NCBI GenBank assembly: GCA_038869515.1
Contig: JAWCQZ010000004.1
Span: forward strand, 1-64,000
DNA from: JAWCQZ01 sp038869515 [NCBI: Halobacteria archaeon]
GTDB lineage: Archaea; Halobacteriota; Syntropharchaeia; JACQPP01
Direction of reading: 5' to 3'
Length of the DNA stretch: 64,000 bases
The notes under the pieces are model-generated. The model saw nothing but the letters and a program-made list of their open reading frames with translations. It did not search any database and was not told the origin of the DNA. Positions 1 to 7,179 of this stretch are shown piece after piece. Made by a program: the position numbers and the translations under genes. Positions within the stretch are counted from its first letter, which is position 1, and the number at the start of each line of letters is the position of its first letter.

Positions 1-22
1 AACGGGGTTCCTGGGGGTCTGT

Positions 23-123
23 CCTCGCAGAACCCGCCCCGAGCGAAGCGAGGGGCAGGGTTCTGCGCCCCGCGCCCGTCGTCATATCGCGAGCGGGCGC
101 GGAGGGCAGGGTTCCGCGCTATA
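23..123. repeat. 101-bp dispersed repeat, copy A
   Basis: This segment is identical over 101 bp to 15139-15239, and similarity continues more weakly on both sides. Each copy folds as two hairpins. The first pairs gcagaaccc with gggttctgc around an inner gcccc/ggggc stem. The second pairs ccgcgcccg with cgggcgcgg. Copy A lies just 3' of the minus-strand gene ending at 182, and copy B lies 3' of the dehydrogenase ending at 15076. It could be a miniature mobile or REP-like element, or a structured 3' element. No reading frame is apparent. Confidence 0.9.
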
Positions 124-127
124 ATTT

Positions 128-142
128 CCTTGCGCAGCAAGG
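128..142 (-). terminator. Small perfect hairpin downstream of the PQQ gene
   Basis: Arms ccttgc and gcaagg flank a 3-nt gca loop, about 40 bp past the stop codon of the minus-strand gene at 182. It may mark the transcript end, but there is no clear T-run on the minus strand, so this is a weak call. Confidence 0.25.
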
Positions 143-181
143 AGAGTAGAGTGACCGGCAACTCGCCCCGCTTCCGAAGAG

Positions 182-1411
182 CTATCGCCCCCGATACCAG
201 ATGCGGTAAATCCTCCCGGCGTTGTCGTCACTGACAAGCAACCCCCCATCCACATCCACCACGACGTCCACCGGCCTCCCGAGGACGGCGCCCCCCTGCA
301 GCCACCCGGTCGCGAAGTCGCTCACTTGCAGCGTCGTCAGGTTCACCACCACTACCTTGTATCCGGTCGGCGTCCCCCGGTTCCAGGAGCCGTGGAACGC
401 CACGAAGAGGTTCCCCCGGTAGGCGGCCGGGAACATCGTCCCGTCGTAGAACGCGAGCCCGAGTGGAGCCGAGTGGGCCTGGAGGTCCACCAAACTCGGC
501 TCGGTGTCGGCGCAGGGGTCGCGGACGCGTTGGGAATCGCCCTCAACGCTCGCGTTTTGACCGGTGAAACGGGGTTGCGTTGAGGGCGATTTGTCATACT
601 CCGTGTCGTGGACCCGCTTCCCGTAGCAGAGGGGCCAGCCGTAGTTCTTCCCCTCCTCGACGAGGTTGATTTCGTCCGGGGGCGCGTCGTCCCCGAGCCA
701 GTCGCGGCCGTTGTCGGTGGCGTAGATTTGGCCGGTCTGCGGGTGGAAGACGAACCCGACGGAGTTCCGGAGACCCCGGGCGAAGGGCGCGCAGTTGGTT
801 CCATCCGTGTTGCAGCGGGTGATGGCCGCCCGCCACGGGTCGGTCTCGGAGCAGACGTTGCAGGAGGAGCCCGCGCTGACGTAGAGGCTCCCGTTCCGCA
901 CCTTGACCGTTCTCGTGAAATGCCCCCCCTCGGGCAACCCGTCCACCAGGACTTGGAGCGTCGCCGGGTCCGCCACCGAGCCGTTGGCTCCGGTCCGGAA
1001 CCGGATGACGCGGGTCTCCTCCGCCACGTAGAACCAGCCGCCGTCGTGGTCGATTCCGTGGGGCTTCCGGAGCCCCTCGATGAGGGTCGTCCACCCCTCC
1101 GACCTCCCGTCCCGGTCGGCGTCGAAGAGGGCGACCACGCGGCCCTGGCTCGGGACGGTGACGTAGAGCACCCCCTCCTTCAGCAGCATGAGCCGCGGCC
1201 CCGGGTTGGGTCCGGGGGTGGAGAGGGCGGCGCCGCCGAGGTTGTCGGCGAAGATGGAGATGCGGAAGCCCCGCGGCAGGTCGATCTCGGAAAGGGCCGC
1301 ATCGGGCCTCACCGAGACCCGGATGCCCGCGATCAGGTAGCCGGCGATGATGAGGGTGGCCAAGGCGCCGAGGGCCACGAGGGCGAGGAACTTCCGGAGG
1401 CGTTTGGCCAT
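182..1411 (-). CDS. PQQ-dependent aldose/L-sorbosone dehydrogenase-like protein, membrane-anchored
   Basis: A 409-residue protein with an uncleaved N-terminal membrane helix (about residues 8-28) followed by a six-bladed beta-propeller of the soluble glucose/sorbosone dehydrogenase family, so the propeller should face outside. Family hallmarks visible are the RKPHGID segment with its conserved His, NYGWPLCYG, and near the C-terminus AHSAPLGLAFYDG followed by FHGSWNR. In the family PQQ and calcium bind here and sugars or aldehydes are oxidised, with electrons passed to the respiratory chain; substrate is not predictable. Residues about 274-293 are an insertion encoded by a hairpin element (535-591) that keeps the frame. 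The ATG at 1411 is the only start that includes the whole membrane helix. Confidence 0.85.
   Translation of the reverse strand: MAKRLRKFLALVALGALATLIIAGYLIAGIRVSVRPDAALSEIDLPRGFRISIFADNLGGAALSTPGPNPGPRLMLLKEGVLYVTVPSQGRVVALFDADRDGRSEGWTTLIEGLRKPHGIDHDGGWFYVAEETRVIRFRTGANGSVADPATLQVLVDGLPEGGHFTRTVKVRNGSLYVSAGSSCNVCSETDPWRAAITRCNTDGTNCAPFARGLRNSVGFVFHPQTGQIYATDNGRDWLGDDAPPDEINLVEEGKNYGWPLCYGKRVHDTEYDKSPSTQPRFTGQNASVEGDSQRVRDPCADTEPSLVDLQAHSAPLGLAFYDGTMFPAAYRGNLFVAFHGSWNRGTPTGYKVVVVNLTTLQVSDFATGWLQGGAVLGRPVDVVVDVDGGLLVSDDNAGRIYRIWYRGR
535..591. repeat. In-gene palindromic element with conserved core (copy 1)
   Basis: Perfect 15-bp inverted repeat: left arm aatcgccctcaacgc at 535-549, right arm its exact reverse complement at 577-591, with a 27-nt spacer. 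The spacer closely resembles the 25-nt spacer of the palindrome at 31536-31584 although the arms are unrelated in sequence. It lies within the PQQ dehydrogenase gene and is translated in frame. Confidence 0.8.
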
Positions 1412-1493
1412 CCAGGCGGGTTGGGCGCGTTCGCTATCAATCCTTGCTTGGGGAGTGAGAGAAGTGACATGGCGCAGAAGGTCTCCGTGGGAC

Positions 1494-1880
1494 CTAAATC
1501 TCCATCCCGGCCATCTCCAGGACCCTCTTCCGGGGATAGACGAGCACGACGCCCACCTTCCTGAGCCTCTTCTTCAGCTCCTTGTCGTTGGTCGCGACCG
1601 CGAACCCACGCTCCACCGCCACCTTCACCAGCAGGTCGTCGACCGCCCCCTCCCCGGGGAGTATCTCGCACCTCGTGGTGGCCAACTCCAGCCCGATCCG
1701 GGCCGCCGTCCTGTCCCGGGGGCTCCCCGTCGCGGCGATGGACTCCAACTCCCGCAGGACCCCCTTGGGCACCAGGGGCTTGCCGAAGCCGAGGCGCTCC
1801 AACTCGGCGAAGATGTCGATGCCGGACTGGTGGGGAAGCAGGAGCGCATTCGTGTCCAGCAGGACCTCTCGGGGGGCCAT
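1494..1880 (-). CDS. PIN-domain nuclease, Fcf1/Utp24-like
   Basis: A 128-residue single PIN domain. The N-terminal strand VLLDTNALLLP supplies the first catalytic Asp (residue 9), followed by a conserved Glu-rich helix (LRELESIA) and the C-terminal VATNDKELKKRL segment with the late acidic residue. It starts 11 bp after the aIF2-gamma stop, in the same direction. This gene pair is widely conserved in archaea, where the protein is linked to rRNA processing by homology to Fcf1. It is not a VapC toxin: no antitoxin lies beside it and the context is translational. The ATG at 1880 gives the expected PIN N-terminus. Confidence 0.85.
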   Translation of the reverse strand: MAPREVLLDTNALLLPHQSGIDIFAELERLGFGKPLVPKGVLRELESIAATGSPRDRTAARIGLELATTRCEILPGEGAVDDLLVKVAVERGFAVATNDKELKKRLRKVGVVLVYPRKRVLEMAGMEI

Positions 1881-1891
1881 CCTCTCGGAGT

Positions 1892-3106
1892 CTACTGGAC
1901 GCTTCCCACGCCGATCAGGTGCCACCGGTCCCCGAACTTCCGGCTCACCGCGACCCGGGCCTTCTCCTCGGCGCAGACGGGCCTCTTCAGGGTCATCTCC
2001 ACCTTGCCCCCTTTGGCGGCGGTCACGAACCCGACGGTGGTCATGGTTCCCACGCTGAGGACGAGGGGCTCCTTGGGCTTCAGGGGCTCCACCCTCGCCT
2101 CCCCCTCGACCCCGACCGCGCGCTCCAGGAGTTTCAGGTCGAGGGCCATGGCGGTCCGCACGGGCGGGAGGGCCCCCGGCTTCCCCACGACCTGGCCGAT
2201 CAACTGGTCGCGGCGCGCGAACGCGGGGTCGAGGAGCGTCCCGATGCCCGCGAGGCCCCCCGGGGTCAGCTCCTCCGGGTAGTCGCCGCCGCAGGCGATG
2301 GAGGCCACCTCGGTCACCAGGGGCTGGTACTCCCCCTTGCCCTCCTTGGGCAGGCCGGGCCGGAGCTCGATCTCGTCGCCCATCTTCAGCCGCCCCTGGA
2401 GGAGGGAGCCGCCGAGGACCCCCCCGCGGAGGGACTCGGGCTTGGCCCCCGGCTTGTTCACGTCGAAGGAGCGGGCCACCAGGAATCGGGGAGGCTTGCC
2501 GGGGTCGCGCGCCGGGGTGGGCACGCGCTCCTCGAGGGCCTGGAGGGCGGCGTCGAGGTTCACCCGGTAGGCCGCCGAGACCGGGATGACGGGCGCGCCC
2601 TCCGCCACGGTCCCCTTCACGAACTGGCGGATCTCCTCCCTGTTCTTCTTGGCCCCCTCCTTGGAGACCCGGTCCACCTTGTTCTGGACGATGACGATGT
2701 TCTTGTTGCCGACGAGGTCGAGCGCCATGAGGTGCTCCTTGGTCTGGGGCTGGGGACACTTCTCGTTCGCCGCGACGACGAGCATCGTCCCGTCCATGAG
2801 GGCCGCCCCCGAGAGCATGGTCGCCATCAGGCTCTCGTGGCCCGGGGCATCCACGAAGGAGACGGTGCGGAGGACCTTCGCCGGTCCGCCGCACGCCGGG
2901 CACTTCTCCGCCGTCGTGTAGCCGTCCGGGTCCTTGCACGTCTCGCACTTCCGGAAGGTGGCGTCGGCGTATCCGATGCGCTTGGTGATGCCCTGGCGCA
3001 GCTCGTCGCTGTAGCGCGAGGTCCAGACGCCGGTGAGCGCCTGGAGCAGGCTTGTCTTTCCATGGTCCACGTGGCCGGCGGTGCCGATGTTGCACTCTGG
3101 CTTCAT
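1892..3106 (-). CDS. eif2g: Translation initiation factor 2 subunit gamma (aIF2-gamma)
   Basis: A 404-residue GTPase that, with the alpha and beta subunits, carries Met-tRNAi to the small ribosomal subunit. Visible motifs: P-loop GHVDHGKT (residues 11-18), switch-I region with QGIT (38-41), the zinc knuckle C54/C57/C69/C72 typical of the gamma subunit, DAPGH (86-90), NKVD (142-145), then the two C-terminal beta-barrel domains. Length is normal for the family. A TATA-like CTCTTTACGG on the minus strand at 3129-3138 sits about 28 bp upstream, suggesting a leaderless transcript that continues into the PIN gene. Confidence 0.97.
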   Translation of the reverse strand: MKPECNIGTAGHVDHGKTSLLQALTGVWTSRYSDELRQGITKRIGYADATFRKCETCKDPDGYTTAEKCPACGGPAKVLRTVSFVDAPGHESLMATMLSGAALMDGTMLVVAANEKCPQPQTKEHLMALDLVGNKNIVIVQNKVDRVSKEGAKKNREEIRQFVKGTVAEGAPVIPVSAAYRVNLDAALQALEERVPTPARDPGKPPRFLVARSFDVNKPGAKPESLRGGVLGGSLLQGRLKMGDEIELRPGLPKEGKGEYQPLVTEVASIACGGDYPEELTPGGLAGIGTLLDPAFARRDQLIGQVVGKPGALPPVRTAMALDLKLLERAVGVEGEARVEPLKPKEPLVLSVGTMTTVGFVTAAKGGKVEMTLKRPVCAEEKARVAVSRKFGDRWHLIGVGSVQ

Positions 3107-3137
3107 CCAACCGAAATGACTCCTGCCCCGTAAAGAG

Positions 3138-4445
3138 TTACCGAGCCGAAACCGCCGGGTCCGCTTCGCAGCCCCCCGTCACCTTCTTTCGGAACTCGAC
3201 GGCCTTGCGACCGCGTCCCAAGCCGTCGCGCCCGTGAACGCAGTTCGCGGTCGCGACGGGCGCGGAGGGAGCCCGCAGCAACCCCTCGAGCGCCGTCCGC
3301 AGGTTGGGCCGCGCCAGCAACTGCTCGACCAGTTTCGACGGGAAGTCGATGTCGCCGTGCTCGCCGATGAGTCTCCGGCTCTCCTCGTTGTCGAGGGCCT
3401 TCACGAAGAAGTCGAGCCCCTCGTCGGGCAGCCGCCCGAGGAGGTCGTGGAGCGCCATGCCGAGCCGCAGCTCCGGGGCGAACTTCCGGCGCCAGCCCTT
3501 CTCATACTCCTGGAGCAATCCGGGGTCCCCCGCCCTGGCCGCCCTCGCCGCCGCCCGCCCCGCCATCGCCCCGCACGCCATCCCGAGATAGATGCCGCCG
3601 CCCGACGTGGGCTTCACCTGCCCCGCCGCGTTGCCCGCGACGGCCACAGGCCCCCTGACGGTCGCCGGGGGGAAGCCGAGGGGGATGCCGTAGGTGAATC
3701 CGCTTCGGACCGGGCCCGCGAGCCGCCGGGAGACTTCGGGGTGGTGCGTGAGGAACCTCTCCAGGCGCGCCTTGGGCTCCCCGGTGGCTGCGAGGCCGAC
3801 CCGCGCGGTCCCGTCGTCCAGTGGGATCGCCCACCCGAAAAACCCCGGGGCGACGTCGCGGCCGAGGTAGAGCTCGACCCCGTCCCCGTTCATCGGCTCG
3901 TAGGGGACCTCGACCTGGGCCGCGGGCAGGGCGAACCTCGGGGGCGGGAGGCCCACCTGGCGGGCGAGGGCCGACTTGAGCCCGTCGCACACCACCGCGG
4001 CCCCCGCGGCCAGCCTCCTCCGCTCGCCGTCGCGCCGCACGTCGAGGAGCGCCCGGGGGGTCTCGGCGCCGTTCGAGATGGATAGGGAGATGGCCTGGGC
4101 GGAGGTCCAGAGCTCGGCCCCCGCGTCCACGGCGGCGTCGGCGAGGGCGGGGTCGAACGTGTGCCGATCCACGGTGAAGGCCTTCGGGGCCGCGGAGCGC
4201 GCCTCCAGGGAGGCCCCCCCCGGGCCGCGGACCGAGACCGAGCGGTAGGCGATCCGGGTGCGGTAGCGCGGCAGGTCCGCCTCCTCCACCCCGGTGGCGC
4301 TCAGGAGCCCCGAGCAGTGGACCGGCAGCCCCACCCGGGGGTGCTCCTCCAGGAGGAGCGTTTTGGCCCCATCGCGCGCCGCGGCCCGTGCGGCGGCGGA
4401 GCCCGCGGGACCGGCGCCGACCACCACGACGTCGTAATCCGCCAT
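3138..4445 (-). CDS. Geranylgeranyl reductase family flavoprotein (archaeal lipid saturation)
   Basis: A 435-residue FAD-dependent reductase. The N-terminal Rossmann motif VVGAGPAGSAAARAA (about residues 8-22), the HCSGLLS segment around 43-49 and the GNAAGQVKPTSGGGIYLG motif (ribityl/phosphate contacts) are characteristic of the enzymes that saturate the geranylgeranyl chains of archaeal membrane lipids. The usual YxWxFPK active-site segment appears as FFGWAIPLD, so substrate may differ within the family. The last 40 or so residues are unusual, Arg/Gly-rich and overlap a DNA palindrome (3223-3259), suggesting a 3' end extended by repeat DNA. A TATA element lies at about 4466-4477 inside a ccgtt/aacgg inverted repeat, 27 bp before the ATG. 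Confidence 0.88.
   Translation of the reverse strand: MADYDVVVVGAGPAGSAAARAAARDGAKTLLLEEHPRVGLPVHCSGLLSATGVEEADLPRYRTRIAYRSVSVRGPGGASLEARSAAPKAFTVDRHTFDPALADAAVDAGAELWTSAQAISLSISNGAETPRALLDVRRDGERRRLAAGAAVVCDGLKSALARQVGLPPPRFALPAAQVEVPYEPMNGDGVELYLGRDVAPGFFGWAIPLDDGTARVGLAATGEPKARLERFLTHHPEVSRRLAGPVRSGFTYGIPLGFPPATVRGPVAVAGNAAGQVKPTSGGGIYLGMACGAMAGRAAARAARAGDPGLLQEYEKGWRRKFAPELRLGMALHDLLGRLPDEGLDFFVKALDNEESRRLIGEHGDIDFPSKLVEQLLARPNLRTALEGLLRAPSAPVATANCVHGRDGLGRGRKAVEFRKKVTGGCEADPAVSAR
3223..3259. repeat. Palindrome in the 3' end of the geranylgeranyl reductase gene
   Basis: Perfect 8-bp arms (ccgtcgcg at 3223-3230, cgcgacgg at 3252-3259) with a smaller gaac/gttc hairpin inside. It lies in the poorly conserved tail of the gene. 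Confidence 0.5.
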
Positions 4446-4508
4446 GGGCGAGGCTGGTCGAACCGCCGTTAAAACGGTTTTCCGCGATTTCGGACCTTGC
4501 GGAACAGG

Positions 4509-4739
4509 TCAGCGGGCCGGGCGGGCGGCGGGGAAGCCTCCGGAGGGGAGGGGGGGACCCACGGCGGCCCGGGCGAGGGCGTAGAGCCCCTCGCTGGCGC
4601 CCGCGAACCCCTGCACCGAGTCGGCGCACCCCTGGCAGAGGGTGAGGGAGTGGTGGAGGGCGTGGTTCAGAAAGCGGGTTCTCTCGGCCAGGTCGAAGAA
4701 GTGGACCTTCCGGGACCGTCCGCAGATTTCGCACTGCAT
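4509..4739 (-). CDS. Small double-CxxC zinc-binding protein
   Basis: A 76-residue protein beginning MQCEICGRSRKVHFFD. Cys pairs C3/C6 and C35/C38 (SLTLCQGCAD) should form one treble-clef or zinc-ribbon site separated by an amphipathic helix. The tail is Ala/Gly/Pro-rich. A longer in-frame reading exists upstream, but the TATA element at 4767-4776 predicts transcription starting next to this ATG, so the short form is preferred. Function is not recognisable; proteins of this build often bind RNA polymerase, ribosomes or nucleic acid. Confidence 0.65.
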   Translation of the reverse strand: MQCEICGRSRKVHFFDLAERTRFLNHALHHSLTLCQGCADSVQGFAGASEGLYALARAAVGPPLPSGGFPAARPAR

Positions 4740-4766
4740 GGTTGGGCCGTAGGGCCTCGGGCCCCA

Positions 4767-4776
4767 CATATACTTT
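4767..4776 (-). promoter_or_regulatory. TATA box for the zinc protein
   Basis: Minus strand reads AAAGTATATG about 30 bp before the ATG at 4739. It decides the start codon of that gene. Confidence 0.6.
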
Positions 4777-4872
4777 GTGCGGCCCCGAAACTGAAACATC
4801 TCCGGCCACGGAGTCCCCCCGCATCCCCCGCAACGGAGAGCGTTTTTGGGCGAGGGGGAGGAACAGGGGCCG

Positions 4873-5538
4873 ATGCTTCGAATCCATAACCTCTCGAGCC
4901 GCCGACCCCGCGGCCTTTGGAGTTTTGGGCCGCGCGCCCTCCTCACCCGCATCTACGAGAGGCGGCTGGAGAGGGAGGTCTCCCGCGACCCCCTCCCCCG
5001 GAGCCTCCTCCTGGTCACCGAGGCCCGCGAGATGGACGGCCCCGGGGTCGCCACCCTCCGCTCCTTCATTGAGTGGTGCTCCGCCCTGGACATCCACCCC
5101 ATGGTCTCGGTCTCGGGAGCGACCCCCTCCCTGGAGGAGCCCCTGGTGGCAGGCCTCGAAGGGTTCCCCTGGCGCCTCCTCACGCGAGAGGGGGAGCGGT
5201 CCGGGGGCGGTCCCGGGGAGCCCGCGGTGACCCTCATCCTGGGCCTCGGGGGGCGGGAGGAACTCCTCCTCGCCATCCGGGCCATCCTGCGCCGGGTGAA
5301 GGCGGGCGAGCTCGCGCCGTCGCAGATTGACGACAGGACCGTGGAGGCCCACCTCCGGGTCCGGCGCGAGCCCGACCTCATCATCCGGGGCGGGGGGCGC
5401 CTCTCCGACTTCCTCATCTGGCAGTCCATCTACAGCGAGCTCTACTTCACCGAAGTCCCGTGGCGCTCCTTCCGGCGGATCGACCTGCTCCGGACCATCC
5501 GGGACTACCAGAGCCGGAAGCGGAGGTTCGGGAAGTAA
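4873..5538 (+). CDS. Cis-prenyltransferase-like protein lacking the catalytic P-loop motif
   Basis: A 221-residue protein. Its C-terminal third matches the undecaprenyl/polyprenyl diphosphate synthase signature very well: PDLIIRGGGRLSDFLIWQS then YSELYFTEVPW and FRRIDLLRTIRDYQ. The N-terminal IYERRLEREV helix also fits archaeal members. Where active enzymes carry the diphosphate-binding MDGNRRWA motif, this protein has VTEAREMDGPG, so the catalytic Asp and Arg context is lost. That pattern resembles the non-catalytic partner of heteromeric cis-prenyltransferases (NgBR/Nus1 in eukaryotes), which supplies the C-terminal RxG motif. No catalytic partner is in this window. ATG 4873 is chosen because a purine-rich stretch (4851-4863) precedes it. 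The next gene is convergent. Confidence 0.75.
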   Translation: MLRIHNLSSRRPRGLWSFGPRALLTRIYERRLEREVSRDPLPRSLLLVTEAREMDGPGVATLRSFIEWCSALDIHPMVSVSGATPSLEEPLVAGLEGFPWRLLTREGERSGGGPGEPAVTLILGLGGREELLLAIRAILRRVKAGELAPSQIDDRTVEAHLRVRREPDLIIRGGGRLSDFLIWQSIYSELYFTEVPWRSFRRIDLLRTIRDYQSRKRRFGK

Positions 5539-5639
5539 AACTCGGGTTTTGAAAAAATGCGGGGGAGTTGAGTGGGCCTGTGGACGAAGTCCTGGTCCAT
5601 TCGGAAACCATCTCGTCCCGTCGGTGCGGGTCTCTACCC

Positions 5640-5691
5640 CGCGCGCCTCCGGCGCGCGTGGCAATGAATGGCTCAGGCCCCTACGGGGCCT
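5640..5691. repeat. Two GC hairpins between convergent genes
   Basis: Hairpin 1: 8-bp arms at 5640-5647 and 5651-5658 with a tcc loop. Hairpin 2: 7-bp arms aggcccc/ggggcct at 5675-5691 with a tac loop, overlapping the end of the Orc1/Cdc6 gene. A third, gggggc-gaa-gccccc at 5734-5748, lies inside that gene's tail. They may terminate transcription of the two converging genes or be repeat elements. Confidence 0.4.
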
Positions 5692-6998
5692 CTCGAGAAC
5701 TCTCTCGTCACGTCGGGACGGGAGGGCGGGGAGGGGGGCGAAGCCCCCGGGGGGGTCGCTTCCGATGCGGCCCCGGCGGCAGTCATGGGGAGCCGCGCCT
5801 GGAACCTCGGCTGGCCCGTCAGGAACTCCCGCAGGTCGCCGTCCTCCAGGAGGATTTTCCGCAACTCGTAGGAGGCGATGTTGAGGCGGATCTCCCGGGT
5901 CCGCCCCCCGGTGCGCCCCTGGACCACCGGGGCCCGGACGACCCCGAGGAGGTCGAGTTGGCCGATGTAGTCCTGGACCGACCGCAGCCCCACCGGTTCG
6001 ATTCCGTGGCGCCGGCAGCACTTCTCGTAGAGTTCGAGGGCGGTCCCCGTGGTGACGGTGTGGGTCCCGTTGCGCTCCACCTGGGCCAGCAGGAAGATGC
6101 GCGCGTGGGGCGGCAGGCTCCGAACGACGTCGGCCAGGCAGTCCCGCTTCAGCCGGACCTGGGCCGACCGCAGGTGCGCCTCGCCGGCCCGCTCGGCGCC
6201 CTCCTCCTCCGCAATCTCCACCGTGACCCGCAGGAGGTCGAGGGCCCACCGCGCGTCCCCGCTCTCGCTGGCGGCCACGGCGGCGCAGAGGCGGACCGCC
6301 CCCTCGTCCACGGCCCCGGGCGCCAGCCCCTCGCGGACCCGCGCCATGAGGATGTCGAAGAGCTGGGGCGCGTCGTAGGGGGGGAAGACCACAGGGACCT
6401 CCCCGAGGGAGGAGCGGACCCGGGCGTCGAGCCTCCGTGTGAAGTTGACGTCGTTGGAGATGCCCACGATGGCCACCGCGCTCCGCTCCAGCTCCCCGTT
6501 GAGGCGGCTCAGGTTGTAGAGGACCCCCCCGTCCCGGTCGGCCGCCATGTCGAGTTCGTCAAGGACCGCCACCATGCAGCGCGCCTCGCGGTCGAGGGCC
6601 TCCCGGAACCTCTGGAAGACCCGCTCGACCGCCAGGCCGGTGGGGGGCACCGTGGCCCCCAGGGCCCGGGCGAGGTGGGCGTAGATGCCGTAGGGGGTCG
6701 AGACCTGCTGGCAGTTGATGTAGGCGGGGGTGCACTTGCGGCCCCCGGCGGGCCCACCCTCCGGGAGGCTCCGCAGGACGTGGAGGGCCACCGCCGTCTT
6801 GCCGGTTCCCGGCTTCCCGTGGACGAGGACGTTGGCGGGCTCGCCGCGGGTTGCGCTGTCCCGGAGGGCCGACGCGACCTGCCGGATCTGCTCCTCGCGG
6901 TGGGGGAGGTGGGACGGGACGTGGCTGGGCCGCAGGAGCTCCTTCCTGTAGAAGAGCGGTCGGGCCGGGGGCGCGACGTCGAAGAGTCCTCCGCTCAT
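5673..6998 (-). CDS. cdc6: Orc1/Cdc6 replication initiator AAA+ ATPase
   Basis: A 441-residue protein that binds origin DNA and loads the MCM helicase. Visible: Walker A GKPGTGKT (residues 61-68), Walker B VAVLDELD at about 145, sensor I in VGISNDVNF, arginine-rich helix LDARVRSSLGE (the initiator-specific insertion region), and a C-terminal winged-helix domain (about 300-400) ending with the basic RTREIRLNI hairpin. The last 30 or so residues are Pro/Ser-rich and encoded by GC hairpin DNA, so they are probably not part of the fold. The ATG at 6998 is preferred over upstream in-frame starts because a TATA element (minus strand CTTTTTATGAG, 7026-7036) is 30 bp away. Confidence 0.93.
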   Translation of the reverse strand: MSGGLFDVAPPARPLFYRKELLRPSHVPSHLPHREEQIRQVASALRDSATRGEPANVLVHGKPGTGKTAVALHVLRSLPEGGPAGGRKCTPAYINCQQVSTPYGIYAHLARALGATVPPTGLAVERVFQRFREALDREARCMVAVLDELDMAADRDGGVLYNLSRLNGELERSAVAIVGISNDVNFTRRLDARVRSSLGEVPVVFPPYDAPQLFDILMARVREGLAPGAVDEGAVRLCAAVAASESGDARWALDLLRVTVEIAEEEGAERAGEAHLRSAQVRLKRDCLADVVRSLPPHARIFLLAQVERNGTHTVTTGTALELYEKCCRRHGIEPVGLRSVQDYIGQLDLLGVVRAPVVQGRTGGRTREIRLNIASYELRKILLEDGDLREFLTGQPRFQARLPMTAAGAASEATPPGASPPSPPSRPDVTREFSRGPVGA

Positions 6999-7179
6999 GA
7001 CTGCGCGCTCACTCCTCCGGAAACTCATAAAAAGGTTTCCGTGGGTCGGTGCAGAGAGTCCCCGCCGACTCCGGTGAAAGTGGAAAATCGCCATGAGTCG
7101 CTGCTGTTTTTCAACGGACCGCTTCCGGGGGACGTGAGGCGAGCCAAACTCTTTTATACCTCCTGGGGCTCTGTGCGCC
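6999..7179. other. Divergent promoter region next to cdc6; possible replication origin
   Basis: This 181-bp gap is relatively A/T-rich and holds both TATA boxes: minus-strand CTTTTTATGAG for cdc6, and cttttatacc at 7151-7160 for the gene at 7180. A ggaaac/gtttcc inverted repeat (about 7019-7040) brackets the cdc6 TATA box. A partial mini-ORB-like agtggaaaa lies near 7079-7087. Archaeal origins often sit beside cdc6, but full ORB repeats are not evident, so origin status is only a suggestion. Confidence 0.3.

Noticed and set aside
1494-3110. A single 538-codon minus-strand frame covering PIN and aIF2-gamma
   Set aside because: Only its last 128 codons are protein-like (PIN). The rest is the wrong frame of aIF2-gamma.
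3502-6249. A 915-codon minus-strand frame
   Set aside because: It crosses the reductase, the prenyltransferase-like gene on the other strand and cdc6 in wrong frames.
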